A program made the translations under genes and the position numbers. Of a stretch of 24,046 bases of DNA, positions 7,691-15,081 are shown one piece after another. The stretch comes from CAYJBH01 sp964371365 (GTDB taxonomy: Bacteria; Bacillota; Clostridia; Oscillospirales; Ruminococcaceae): NCBI GenBank assembly GCA_964371365.1, contig CAYJMO010000028.1:1-24046 (forward strand). Direction: 5' to 3'. Each line of letters begins with the position of its first letter. Positions within the stretch are counted from its first letter, which is position 1. The notes beneath the pieces were generated by a model that saw only the letters and a list, made by a program, of their open reading frames with translations, was not told where the DNA came from and made no database searches.

Positions 7691-7735
7691 TTCCCCTAAT
7701 TATGATGTTATTATTATACACCATAATTAGGGGAA
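7691..7735. repeat. Perfect 14-bp inverted repeat framing a promoter
   Basis: The arms 7691-7704 (TTCCCCTAATTATG) and 7722-7735 (CATAATTAGGGGAA) are exact reverse complements separated by 17 bases. The arm centres are 31 bp apart, close to three helical turns. The minus-strand -10 box lies in the spacer, one arm fills most of the -35/-10 spacer, and the other holds the ribosome site of the glycosyltransferase gene. No U-run follows either side, so it is not a terminator. It is best read as a candidate operator. Confidence 0.65.
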
Positions 7736-7741
7736 AGTAAA
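7713..7741 (-). promoter_or_regulatory. Sigma-A-type promoter of the envelope cluster
   Basis: Read on the minus strand, TTTACT (7736-7741) and a perfect TATAAT (7713-7718) are separated by 17 bases. The expected start of transcription is near 7706, giving a leader of about 24 bases before ATG 7682. It sits in the only sizeable gap between the aromatic operon and the glycosyltransferase, so it probably drives 7682 down to at least 924. The inverted repeat around it suggests repression or activation by a DNA-binding dimer. Confidence 0.65.
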
Positions 7742-7836
7742 CCCTATATATTTATTGATCATAGTTAAATGATTATAACTACAGAGGTTCAGATATTACA
7801 GGGACGTGAAAGCAATTATTGATGTCAACAATATTT

Positions 7837-8976
7837 TTATTGTTCAATATAGTTACCTAAAAATACAAACTGATCGCATGACTGCTCCAACGCGTTAAGT
7901 AGGGCGCCCACCTCCGGGTTGGCTACATCTGCATCAATGTCGAAATAAAACATAAACTCAAAGTCCGATCCGGGGACGGGGCGGCTCTGTAGCTTCGTTA
8001 GGTTGAGGCCGAGTGCCGCAAAATGCGCGACCACTCGATAGAGTGAGCCGGGGTTGTGGGAGAGAGAAAGCATAAGGCTAATTTTGTTAGCACCGGGGTA
8101 TATCTCCATCTCTTTTGATATGCAGATAAATCGTGTGTAGTTGTTGGCTGAGTTTTGAATATCATTCTTAATGCTGTGCAGGTCGTAGAGTAGTGCGCAA
8201 CGACCGGACGAGATTGCCGCAACGTCACTGCGACCCGATTCCGAGACCATTTTTGCGGCGACGGCAGTATTCTCACAGGTGGTGATTTTAACACCCTTGA
8301 GGGAGTCTAAAAATTCACTGCACTGCCCGATTGCCTGCTCATGAGAAAATATCTCCTTAATGTCACCAAGCTTTGTTCCTTTTTTTGCCAATAATTCATG
8401 GTCGACCTTGAGCTTTACCGAACGTACAATGTGGAAGCTGTTGCGTTTCATAAGGTCATAGACCTCGGTCACCGAGCCGTAGGAACTATTCTCGATAGGA
8501 AGTATTCCATATCGACACATTCCGGTTGCAACGGCACGGAAAACTCCCTCAAAGGACGCGATGTACATTATAGAGGGCAGCGGGAAAAGGACATCACATG
8601 CCTGTTGAGAATAGGAACCTTCCACTCCTTGACAGGCGACAATTGCCTGTTTTGGAAACGATTTATCCGTACCCGTCACTGTGTTATTGATTTTTGACAA
8701 CAGGTCGTTTCCGTACTCAATGTGAGAATACTGATAGCTTCGAGATAGGTCAAAAAGTGTTGCATAGAGCACCTTGGTATAGACAGCAAGCTCCTCGCCA
8801 CTCATCTTTGTCATTCTCTCAAATATTTCACGTTCCCTGTCACGGTGAAAGATGGGGAGGTTATTTTCCGATTTATATATCGCAATATCCTTTGCGATAT
8901 TCATCCTCTCGCAAAAGAGCTTTACAAGGTCGTTATCTAAATTATTGAGTTTTTCTCTCATGTTGTCTAAGTTCAT
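7837..8976 (-). CDS. pheA: Bifunctional chorismate mutase / prephenate dehydratase
   Basis: The 379-residue P-protein has three parts. Residues 1-90 are an AroQ-type chorismate mutase (MREKLNNLDNDLVKLFCERM, with the later IFHRDRERE). Residues 110-290 are prephenate dehydratase, with QGVEGSYSQQA at 116-126, PIENSSYGSV at 160-169 and the catalytic TRF at 281-283. Residues 296-379 are an ACT domain carrying the phenylalanine-binding SRP at 331-333. It converts chorismate to prephenate and then phenylpyruvate for phenylalanine synthesis in the cytoplasm, normally with feedback inhibition by phenylalanine through the ACT domain. The linker at 90-110 is a little longer than usual. It follows tyrA by 14 bases and has AAAGGA before its ATG. 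In many Firmicutes the two activities are on separate proteins, so the fusion is a useful trait here. Confidence 0.95.
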   Translation of the reverse strand: MNLDNMREKLNNLDNDLVKLFCERMNIAKDIAIYKSENNLPIFHRDREREIFERMTKMSGEELAVYTKVLYATLFDLSRSYQYSHIEYGNDLLSKINNTVTGTDKSFPKQAIVACQGVEGSYSQQACDVLFPLPSIMYIASFEGVFRAVATGMCRYGILPIENSSYGSVTEVYDLMKRNSFHIVRSVKLKVDHELLAKKGTKLGDIKEIFSHEQAIGQCSEFLDSLKGVKITTCENTAVAAKMVSESGRSDVAAISSGRCALLYDLHSIKNDIQNSANNYTRFICISKEMEIYPGANKISLMLSLSHNPGSLYRVVAHFAALGLNLTKLQSRPVPGSDFEFMFYFDIDADVANPEVGALLNALEQSCDQFVFLGNYIEQ

Positions 8977-8990
8977 TTTCAGTTTCCTTT

Positions 8991-9836
8991 CTACTTCATT
9001 TCACGGACATCGGCCTGTTCCTTTTGTCTCGTTCCGTCCCTTAAATATTGGAGCAGTTTCTCCTCGTTTTTTGTGCTGATTGCCTCTTTATAATCGGTTA
9101 AATTATTGATTATTAAATCTATCTCCTTTGTTAAATGTTCTGTATTAGATAAAAAGAGCTCACACCACATGTCTGCCTTAAGGTGGGCAACCCTCGTCAT
9201 GTCACGATAACTCCCTGCCGAGAAACCATGGTGCTCCTGTGCCGTGGGGCTCTTGATAAATGCACTGGATACGACATGTGCAAGCTGGGAGGTGTAGGCG
9301 ATAATTCGATCATGATGTTCCGGTGTGCATATCTCACATCCGGTGAATCCAATGGATCCGAAGAGTTTTTTTGCCCTCTGTAAAATCTCATTATCCACAT
9401 CGATAGGCGGTGTGAAGATAATAGAAGCATTGTTAAAAAGTGTCGCACCCGAGTTATCAAATCCGGAATATTCAATTCCTGCCATAGGGTGTGCGCCTAT
9501 AAAGTGGAAATCATGCTCCCTTGCAAGCGGGAATAACTCGTCACAGATGCATTTTTTAACACCTGCACAGTCCAGCACCGTCGAGCCTTTTTTAAATCGT
9601 TCCGCATTAGTTTTAATATAATCTATACAGTCGCCGGGATATAGTGCTACTATAACCACGTCGCACATCGGTAACATCTCGGGCGTGAGTTCGTTGTCAA
9701 TAGCACCGAAAAGGACAGCTTTTTCAATTACCGACGGCACAATGTCGGTGCCGAGGACGGTGTGTGGGGTGGAATGTTTCAGCCCTTTGGCTATCGATCC
9801 GCCGATAAGCCCGAGCCCTACTACCGCAATATTCAC
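8991..9836 (-). CDS. tyrA: Prephenate dehydrogenase
   Basis: This 281-residue enzyme has an N-terminal NAD(P)-binding Rossmann fold with VGLGLIGGS at 6-14 and the catalytic-histidine segment HPMAG at 116-120, followed by the all-helical dimerisation domain. It oxidatively decarboxylates prephenate to 4-hydroxyphenylpyruvate, the tyrosine branch. No C-terminal ACT domain is present, so the family's usual tyrosine control through such a domain is absent. The start is GTG at 9834-9836, two bases after the aroF stop, with GAGGGG inside the end of aroF as ribosome site. It lies between aroF and pheA, so one transcript supplies the entry step and both end branches. Confidence 0.95.
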   Translation of the reverse strand: MNIAVVGLGLIGGSIAKGLKHSTPHTVLGTDIVPSVIEKAVLFGAIDNELTPEMLPMCDVVIVALYPGDCIDYIKTNAERFKKGSTVLDCAGVKKCICDELFPLAREHDFHFIGAHPMAGIEYSGFDNSGATLFNNASIIFTPPIDVDNEILQRAKKLFGSIGFTGCEICTPEHHDRIIAYTSQLAHVVSSAFIKSPTAQEHHGFSAGSYRDMTRVAHLKADMWCELFLSNTEHLTKEIDLIINNLTDYKEAISTKNEEKLLQYLRDGTRQKEQADVREMK

Positions 9837-9838
9837 GC

Positions 9839-10858
9839 TTAATTCCCCTCGTTGTATTTGTGACTAAACGGGCGTATGGCATAGACCGCATCGGAGACCT
9901 CTTTAAATGCCTGAGGTGTGAGGGACTGAGGGCCGTCGCAGAGTGCGTGCTCCGGATCGTTGTGCACCTCTATCATAAGTCCGTCGGCACCGGCAGCGGT
10001 GGAGGCGAGTGAGAGCGGCATAACCAGTGAAGCGATACCGGTCGCATGGCTTGGGTCGACGACGATGGGAAGGTGGGTCATCTTTTTTAGCAGTGGTATA
10101 GCGGAGATGTCAAGAGTGTTGCGTGCGGCTGTCTCAAAAGTTCTGATGCCTCGCTCGCATAAGATAACATTATTGTTTCCGCCCGCCATAATATATTCAA
10201 CGCTCATCAACAGCTCCTGCAACGTATTGGCAAGACCTCGTTTGATAATAATCGGTTTTCTTGTACGGGAGAGTTCTTTTAGCAGTTCAAAGTTTTGCAT
10301 GTTGCGCGCGCCGACCTGTATAAGATCTACATCTTCAAAGAGGTCTAACTGAGAGAGGTCCATGATTTCGGTTACAACCGGCAGACCGGTTTCTTTTTTG
10401 GCTTCGAGCAGGAGCTTTATACCATCTCCCCGCAGACCCTGAAAGGCATAGGGTGAGGTGCGCGGCTTGAAAGCACCACCGCGAAGCATGGTAGCGCCGG
10501 CGTCCTTAACACTTTTTGCTACACTGCAAATCTGCTCCGGTGATTCGATGGAACAAGGACCCGCAATCATCTGGAAATGTCCCGCTCCTATTTTTGTGTT
10601 GTCTATTTCTATTGTAGCATCGTTATGATGAAATTTTCGATTTGCATTCTTGTAGGGCTCTTGTATACGCTTGACATCCTCCACAATGTCGAGTGCCTTG
10701 ACGAGGTCGATGTCGATTATCGAGGTGTCACCAATAAGTCCGAGTATGCTTTGGCGCTCGCCGTGTGTCTCGCTCACCTTTATGCCCTGCCCTGCGAGCC
10801 AGCTGAGTAGATTCTGTAGTTGAGCGGTGTCCGGTTTTTCTTTTAAAATTACTACCAT
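9839..10858 (-). CDS. aroF: 3-deoxy-7-phosphoheptulonate (DAHP) synthase, type I-beta
   Basis: The 339-residue protein has an N-terminal ferredoxin-like/ACT-like regulatory domain (1-70) and a TIM-barrel synthase (about 80-335). Barrel motifs are AGPCSIES at 99-106 with the metal-binding cysteine C102, KPRTSPYAFQG at 131-141 for phosphoenolpyruvate, and VDPSHATG at 267-274. It condenses phosphoenolpyruvate and erythrose-4-phosphate, the first committed step of the shikimate pathway. The layout is that of the Thermotoga-type enzyme, whose N-terminal domain binds tyrosine or phenylalanine for feedback control (family knowledge). AAGGG lies eight bases before ATG. It is the first gene of aroF-tyrA-pheA and appears to have its own promoter just upstream. 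Confidence 0.95.
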   Translation of the reverse strand: MVVILKEKPDTAQLQNLLSWLAGQGIKVSETHGERQSILGLIGDTSIIDIDLVKALDIVEDVKRIQEPYKNANRKFHHNDATIEIDNTKIGAGHFQMIAGPCSIESPEQICSVAKSVKDAGATMLRGGAFKPRTSPYAFQGLRGDGIKLLLEAKKETGLPVVTEIMDLSQLDLFEDVDLIQVGARNMQNFELLKELSRTRKPIIIKRGLANTLQELLMSVEYIMAGGNNNVILCERGIRTFETAARNTLDISAIPLLKKMTHLPIVVDPSHATGIASLVMPLSLASTAAGADGLMIEVHNDPEHALCDGPQSLTPQAFKEVSDAVYAIRPFSHKYNEGN

Positions 10859-10914
10859 TATATCATCCCTTTTCTTTTTTTGCTAAATTTATCATAGTTT
10901 ATATGTTGTCGTCC

Positions 10915-10923
10915 ATTATAGCA
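10915..10923 (-). promoter_or_regulatory. Extended -10 promoter of the aroF operon
   Basis: On the minus strand TGC-TATAAT gives a perfect -10 (10915-10920) with the extended TGn element. The -35 region at 17 bases (TACTGA) is poor, which is typical of extended -10 promoters. It lies in the 66-base gap between the upstream stop and ATG 10858, giving a leader of roughly 50 bases. No T-box, tryptophan/tyrosine attenuator or riboswitch-like hairpin is visible in that short leader. Confidence 0.5.
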
Positions 10924-10924
10924 G

Positions 10925-13345
10925 TTACTTTGTGTCATCAGTATGCAAAATGGTCGGGGTTTCTGACAGCTTATCCTCGAAAGTCTTTTTGCCTATGAAT
11001 TTTAGTTGTAATTGCACACATTTTTTGTGGTACCAAAAAACAATGAACAAAGCAATTGCACTGAATAGGCTAATAATATTTGCAAAAAGAAATACTGTTG
11101 GTTGTTGATATCCGACACTTACATGTCCTTGTTTCTCCGGTAATGTTATCTCGACATAATTATATCCGCCGGCGGTGGTGTCATACTCTTGATCGTTTAT
11201 ATTTGCGACATATTTGGGGTAGCTAATCATCGGTAGAATCACCTTGTATTCATGGTTTTCGTCGAAATCGTTTATTACATAATTAAATTCCATCTCAGTG
11301 CCGTAACGCTCTACCTGTGAAAAAGTTATGTTGTGGTCTGTCTTTATATTTGTTCCCCTGGTTAGTGCATCGGATATATTGCTGTTCCCGGGTATGTATT
11401 CACCCAACGCAATGGATAATCCGCTTGATTGAAATAGATTTGTCTGGCTTGAGTTGCCGAAATCTTGATGAAAGGGTTGTACTGCGACACCGTTAAGATA
11501 AATCCAACTCATAACTGTGGAGAATATTACAATTGCTATTGTTGTAAATAAACGTTGTTTTCCTTTCTTTGTATACAAAATCAGGCAGATTCCAACCAGA
11601 ACTGTAGCGAACACCATAACAAATGTTATCAGGCGATTCGGTATCTGTATCGCTCCAATTATGTCTCCCACTATCGGGATGCGCTGTATCTCATCATAAG
11701 GGAAAAGTTCGGTAGTTGCAAGCGTGAAAAACAAAACCGAAACTGTGGAAAAGATGCCGAGTTCAAAGAATTTAGTATTACTGCAATCCCTTTTGTATTT
11801 GAGTATGGCATAAATACAAAACATGATTGTCGCGATCAAAAAAGTCACACCTATACCGCTTGCAGCTACACCATTTATTGCCTCCCGATAGTTGGAAAGC
11901 ACACCAATAGAAAACAATTCATCAATGTCTTTTATCGCTTTAATAGATAAAAGCGGCGACATGTTAAAGACGGCAATATCTTTTTGCACCGACATTATTA
12001 AAAAAGGAAGTATAAACCATAGATTTATTAGTAAGCTATATGTTCCGGCTTTTATTAAGGACAAAAACCTTTTCTCTTTGTCAAAAAGCCTTTTCAGAAA
12101 AAGCAGACAGGTGAAAATACAAAACAAAAGTGCTAACTCAGTCGAAAGGATGTGGCTTTGCAACAGACCGCTCGCACCCAATACTAACCAATGCCAACGT
12201 TTTTTATCCTCAAAAATAATGCAGTATAATCCATATAAAACAACCGGGAAAAATGTTGCGGCAATAAATTCACCTAATGCACTGCGCTCATAAAGGTTGG
12301 CAAGTCGGTACGGGTTTAGGGTGTAAACCACTGCGCAGAGTATGCCGGCATATCTTGAACGAAAAAGTTGTGTAAAGGATAGATAAGAGAAAAGAGCCGT
12401 CGTGATATTGACAGTAAAGATAAATGTTATATAGGAGTTTTTGACGGACATTCCCAGTATGCGAAGTAACGCAGGAAAATACAAAAATAATTCGGGATAA
12501 AAAATACCATTGGGATAGCCATATCCGGCAAGCTGTTCGGGATGTATTCTGACTGGGAACTGACCGGATAAAAGTGCAGTTTTTATTCCCTCAATACGGT
12601 TGAGGTGATAGATCAAATCATGCCCACCGAAAAATGTCTCATGCAACATCGGATAGATTATATAGAACGACAAGGAAATAAACACAAAAGAAAGAGCAAA
12701 GAACACCCGTTTTCCGCTGGGAGTGCTGCCAAGAAAATCCATCGGTTTGCAAAATTGTTTATTCGATAACAGCACATACGTAAAGAGGATATAACACAGG
12801 GTGAAAAATGCTAAAATCACATAAGAATCGTTGCTGTAGACACTATTGGAAGAAAATGTAATTCGTCCTATCGAAAGTGATGCTCCGGGTGGGAGCAGTA
12901 TCAACACCTCTGCATCGTTAACATTTTGATCTAATACGAATTCACTGGATATATAAGTGTTGTTTAAATCGATATATTGTTCGAAAAAGACCGTTTCATT
13001 TGTGTTATCTTGATGCAGGTAGTTTACACTACGTATGTAAAATCTTATATCATCATTAATGGTGTCGTACTGAAAATCAAAGGAATAAGCCCCTTTTTCA
13101 AAGGTGAGATGTTTTAAACTCACCGGTGTGACCTCATCTTTATAACCAGATACTGTTAGAATATTAGTTCCAGCAGGAGTATCGATATTTACACCCGATG
13201 GACTCTCAAAACTGTTTCCGAAAAAATTCACAAAAAATTGATCGTTTTCCCTGTTGATGAAGCATAAAGTTGCTAAGAAGACAAAGGCACTCGTCAAGAT
13301 TATTAAAGCGCGTCGTTTTGCAAAAATGGCAATCTTACAATGCAC
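10925..13345 (-). CDS. Large multi-pass membrane protein, GT-C-like (PTPS-related / YfhO-type)
   Basis: I prefer GTG 13345 (806 residues). A textbook AGGAG lies seven bases before it, while ATG 13390, 15 codons earlier in the same frame, has no ribosome site. Numbering from GTG, a helix at about 12-31 leads to a beta-type outside domain (about 40-170), then a dozen or more membrane helices, and a last outside domain (about 600-770) closed by a helix. The first large loop after the second helix carries GGHDLIYHLNRIEG (240-253) with the acidic residue expected at the active site of GT-C glycosyltransferases, and LYERSALGEF follows later. This resembles the 6-pyruvoyl-tetrahydropterin synthase-related membrane proteins, thought to be lipid-dependent glycosyltransferases. 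Such enzymes use polyprenyl-phosphate sugars outside the membrane, which would fit the GtrA protein nearby (inference). It looks more AT-rich than its neighbours. Confidence 0.75.
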   Translation of the reverse strand: MHCKIAIFAKRRALIILTSAFVFLATLCFINRENDQFFVNFFGNSFESPSGVNIDTPAGTNILTVSGYKDEVTPVSLKHLTFEKGAYSFDFQYDTINDDIRFYIRSVNYLHQDNTNETVFFEQYIDLNNTYISSEFVLDQNVNDAEVLILLPPGASLSIGRITFSSNSVYSNDSYVILAFFTLCYILFTYVLLSNKQFCKPMDFLGSTPSGKRVFFALSFVFISLSFYIIYPMLHETFFGGHDLIYHLNRIEGIKTALLSGQFPVRIHPEQLAGYGYPNGIFYPELFLYFPALLRILGMSVKNSYITFIFTVNITTALFSYLSFTQLFRSRYAGILCAVVYTLNPYRLANLYERSALGEFIAATFFPVVLYGLYCIIFEDKKRWHWLVLGASGLLQSHILSTELALLFCIFTCLLFLKRLFDKEKRFLSLIKAGTYSLLINLWFILPFLIMSVQKDIAVFNMSPLLSIKAIKDIDELFSIGVLSNYREAINGVAASGIGVTFLIATIMFCIYAILKYKRDCSNTKFFELGIFSTVSVLFFTLATTELFPYDEIQRIPIVGDIIGAIQIPNRLITFVMVFATVLVGICLILYTKKGKQRLFTTIAIVIFSTVMSWIYLNGVAVQPFHQDFGNSSQTNLFQSSGLSIALGEYIPGNSNISDALTRGTNIKTDHNITFSQVERYGTEMEFNYVINDFDENHEYKVILPMISYPKYVANINDQEYDTTAGGYNYVEITLPEKQGHVSVGYQQPTVFLFANIISLFSAIALFIVFWYHKKCVQLQLKFIGKKTFEDKLSETPTILHTDDTK

Positions 13346-13352
13346 GCTTAAT

Positions 13353-13357
13353 CTCCT
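13353..13357 (-). promoter_or_regulatory. Ribosome site deciding the start of the GT-C-like gene
   Basis: AAAAGGAGAT on the minus strand places AGGAG seven bases before GTG 13343-13345. The upstream in-frame ATG at 13388-13390 is preceded by a purine-poor, AT-rich stretch without a match. This moves the start 45 bases downstream. Confidence 0.75.
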
Positions 13358-13390
13358 TTTCTTGCTTTGTCTTTTTGTGAAAACAATCAT

Positions 13391-13578
13391 ATTTTATCAC
13401 AATCTACCGATATAGTTGTAATATCATATCAAATTAATTCGTATTTAATACTAACAGAATGTTAAGAAATTGTCAACCTTAAACGAGCGGTGTTAAGCCT
13501 TGATAAATACACTTTAATATTTCATTGATTTATGTTATTATAAGATACAAAGATAATATAAAAATAAAAAGGACGCAG
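13391..13578. other. AT-rich divergent intergenic region
   Basis: This gap separates the divergent GT-C-like gene and the methyltransferase. It must hold both promoters. I see several AT-rich -10-like hexamers (TATGAT near 13420 on the minus strand, TATTAT at 13536-13541 on the plus strand) but no convincing -35 partner at correct spacing. No RNA gene or long repeat is visible. Confidence 0.5.
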
Positions 13579-14331
13579 ATGAATTATCAAGATATCAATT
13601 CCGACACCATAGATCGATGGGTTGAAAATGGCTGGGAATGGGGGAGACCGATTTCAAGCGAAGTGTACAAAAAAGCGGTGCAGGGCGAGTGGGGTGTATA
13701 TTTGACACCAACAAAATTTATGCCGAAAACATGGTTCCCGACATCAATAAAAAATATGAAATTGTTGGGGCTTGCCTCGGGCGGCGGACAGCAGATGCCT
13801 ATCTTTTCCGCCTTGAAAGCAAGATGCACCGTCCTGGATTATTCTAAAAAACAACTTGAATCAGAAGAGCTCCTCGCCCGACGCGAGGGGTATGAAATAG
13901 AGATTGTTCACTATGATATGACAAAGCTGTTGCCGTTTAAGGATGAGAGCTTTGACATCATTTTTCATCCGGTATCAAACTGCTACGTGGAAGATGTGAA
14001 CTCAATCTTTAAAGAATGTTTCCGTATTTTAAAAAAGGGCGGCATTCTTGTGTGTGGTTTGGATAACGGGATAAATTTCATCACCAACGATGAGGAAAGA
14101 ATTGAAAATTCGCTGCCCTTTAATCCGCTTAAAAACAAACAACAAATGGAGTTGCTCGCTAAAGATGAGGACGGTGTGCAGTTCTCTCATACCTTAGAGG
14201 AGCAACTCGGGGGGCAGCTGAAAGCCGGTTTTGTATTGACCGACATTTATGAGGATACCAACGGTTCCGGTCGACTTCACGAGCTGAACATACCCAGCTT
14301 TTTCGCGACAAGGGCTGTGAAAATGCTGTAG
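13579..14331 (+). CDS. Class I SAM-dependent methyltransferase
   Basis: ATG 13579 is preferred (250 residues, MNYQDINSDTIDRWVENGWEWG). AAGGA lies about five bases upstream, and the longer frame from 13525 has no ribosome site. Residues 55-165 form the SAM-binding fold: LLGLASGGGQQ as motif I, VLDYSKKQL as the acidic strand, then FDIIFHPVSNCYVEDV and the FRILKKGGILVCGL strand. Short methyltransferases of this sort, opening with a DRWVENGWEWG-like segment, are common in Clostridia. The substrate is unknown; a small molecule is more likely than a nucleic acid because no recognition domain is present. It stands alone: divergent from the upstream gene and convergent with the next gene, with a 21-base gap and no clear terminator. 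Confidence 0.85.
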   Translation: MNYQDINSDTIDRWVENGWEWGRPISSEVYKKAVQGEWGVYLTPTKFMPKTWFPTSIKNMKLLGLASGGGQQMPIFSALKARCTVLDYSKKQLESEELLARREGYEIEIVHYDMTKLLPFKDESFDIIFHPVSNCYVEDVNSIFKECFRILKKGGILVCGLDNGINFITNDEERIENSLPFNPLKNKQQMELLAKDEDGVQFSHTLEEQLGGQLKAGFVLTDIYEDTNGSGRLHELNIPSFFATRAVKML

Positions 14332-14352
14332 CGATAGTGAACAGGCACGACA

Positions 14353-14868
14353 CTACTCAACACTAAACTGCGCTACCGCCGACTGCAAGGCGCTAACAGA
14401 TTGGTTTTGTGCTACCGGCGAGCCGTCCTCATCCTTTATGTTGGTTGTGGTTTCATTGTCTTCGCTATCATCTGTTTTGGGGTCACGCAATGCCATCGCC
14501 ATGGAGTACATCTCGATACCGTGCTTTTGCAGATAGCGGATTTCCTCAAACGATGCCTCGCCCTTCGACAGTTTGGCGGCAATCTTCATACATTCGGCAA
14601 GGGTTTTAAGCTCTTCAGCCCTCGCCTCGGCTTGTTTTGTCTCCGATTCCAACATCTCGAGCGAGTGCTCCATAAGTGCATTTATAAGGCGAGACTGTGC
14701 CTGTTGATCATTTTCAACCGTCGCGGTGTTGTTTTGTGTCACCTTTAGCGTAACTTTTGAGTTCTCGATAGCTACATCGGCAACGTGCCGAACCTGGTTG
14801 ACTACTCCAACAACCGAACCTTTCGAATAAGTGGTGTAACCTGTAGCATTGATTAGGTTTGTATCCAT
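14353..14868 (-). CDS. Unrecognised helical, coiled-coil-like protein
   Basis: The 171-residue protein is not one I can name. Residues 1-50 are polar and beta-prone. Residues 55-100 form a long, charged amphipathic helix (ALMEHSLEMLESETKQAEAR) suited to coiled-coil pairing. Residues 96-128 read KLSKGEASFEEIRYLQKHGI followed by EMYSMAMALR, a short helix-turn-helix-like segment I have seen in small Firmicute proteins of unknown role. The tail from 130 is acidic and low in complexity. There is no signal peptide or membrane segment. AAAGGGG six bases before ATG is a strong ribosome site, so it is very likely translated. It is a single-gene unit, convergent with the methyltransferase and divergent from ackA. 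Confidence 0.7.
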   Translation of the reverse strand: MDTNLINATGYTTYSKGSVVGVVNQVRHVADVAIENSKVTLKVTQNNTATVENDQQAQSRLINALMEHSLEMLESETKQAEARAEELKTLAECMKIAAKLSKGEASFEEIRYLQKHGIEMYSMAMALRDPKTDDSEDNETTTNIKDEDGSPVAQNQSVSALQSAVAQFSVE

Positions 14869-15000
14869 AGCCTACCCCTTTCCTTAATAATATATATGTT
14901 TCTTTTATCTATATAATCGTCTGAATTTGAAAATAAATTATATCTATTGCCAAAAAAATATATATGCCGTTTGTTTTAATGTTTTTTTGTCATAGTTTGG

Positions 15001-15029
15001 TTGCAACTCGGTCGTATTTTTGTTATAAT
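15001..15029 (+). promoter_or_regulatory. Sigma-A promoter of the ackA-mrnC gene run
   Basis: TTGCAA (15001-15006) and a perfect TATAAT (15024-15029) are separated by exactly 17 bases. An AT-rich, T-tract-rich stretch upstream could act as an UP element. Transcription should start near 15036, about 46 bases before ATG 15082. GTTGCAAC (15000-15007), an 8-bp palindrome, covers the -35. I found no match to the Rex operator here. Confidence 0.75.
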
Positions 15030-15081
15030 GAAATATATATTTATATTTTTATGACGAAAAATTAGCTTGAAAGGACTAAAA

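Noticed and set aside
7827..7844. Hairpin at the end of pheA as a terminator
   Set aside because: It is a perfect 7-bp AACAATA/TATTGTT stem with a four-base loop, but it is all A/T-rich, overlaps the stop codon and has no U-run after it on the minus strand.
14960..15081. A Rex operator at the ackA promoter
   Set aside because: Only a half-like TTGTTAT overlaps the -10; the dyad partner TTAACAA/TTCACAA is missing at the proper distance.
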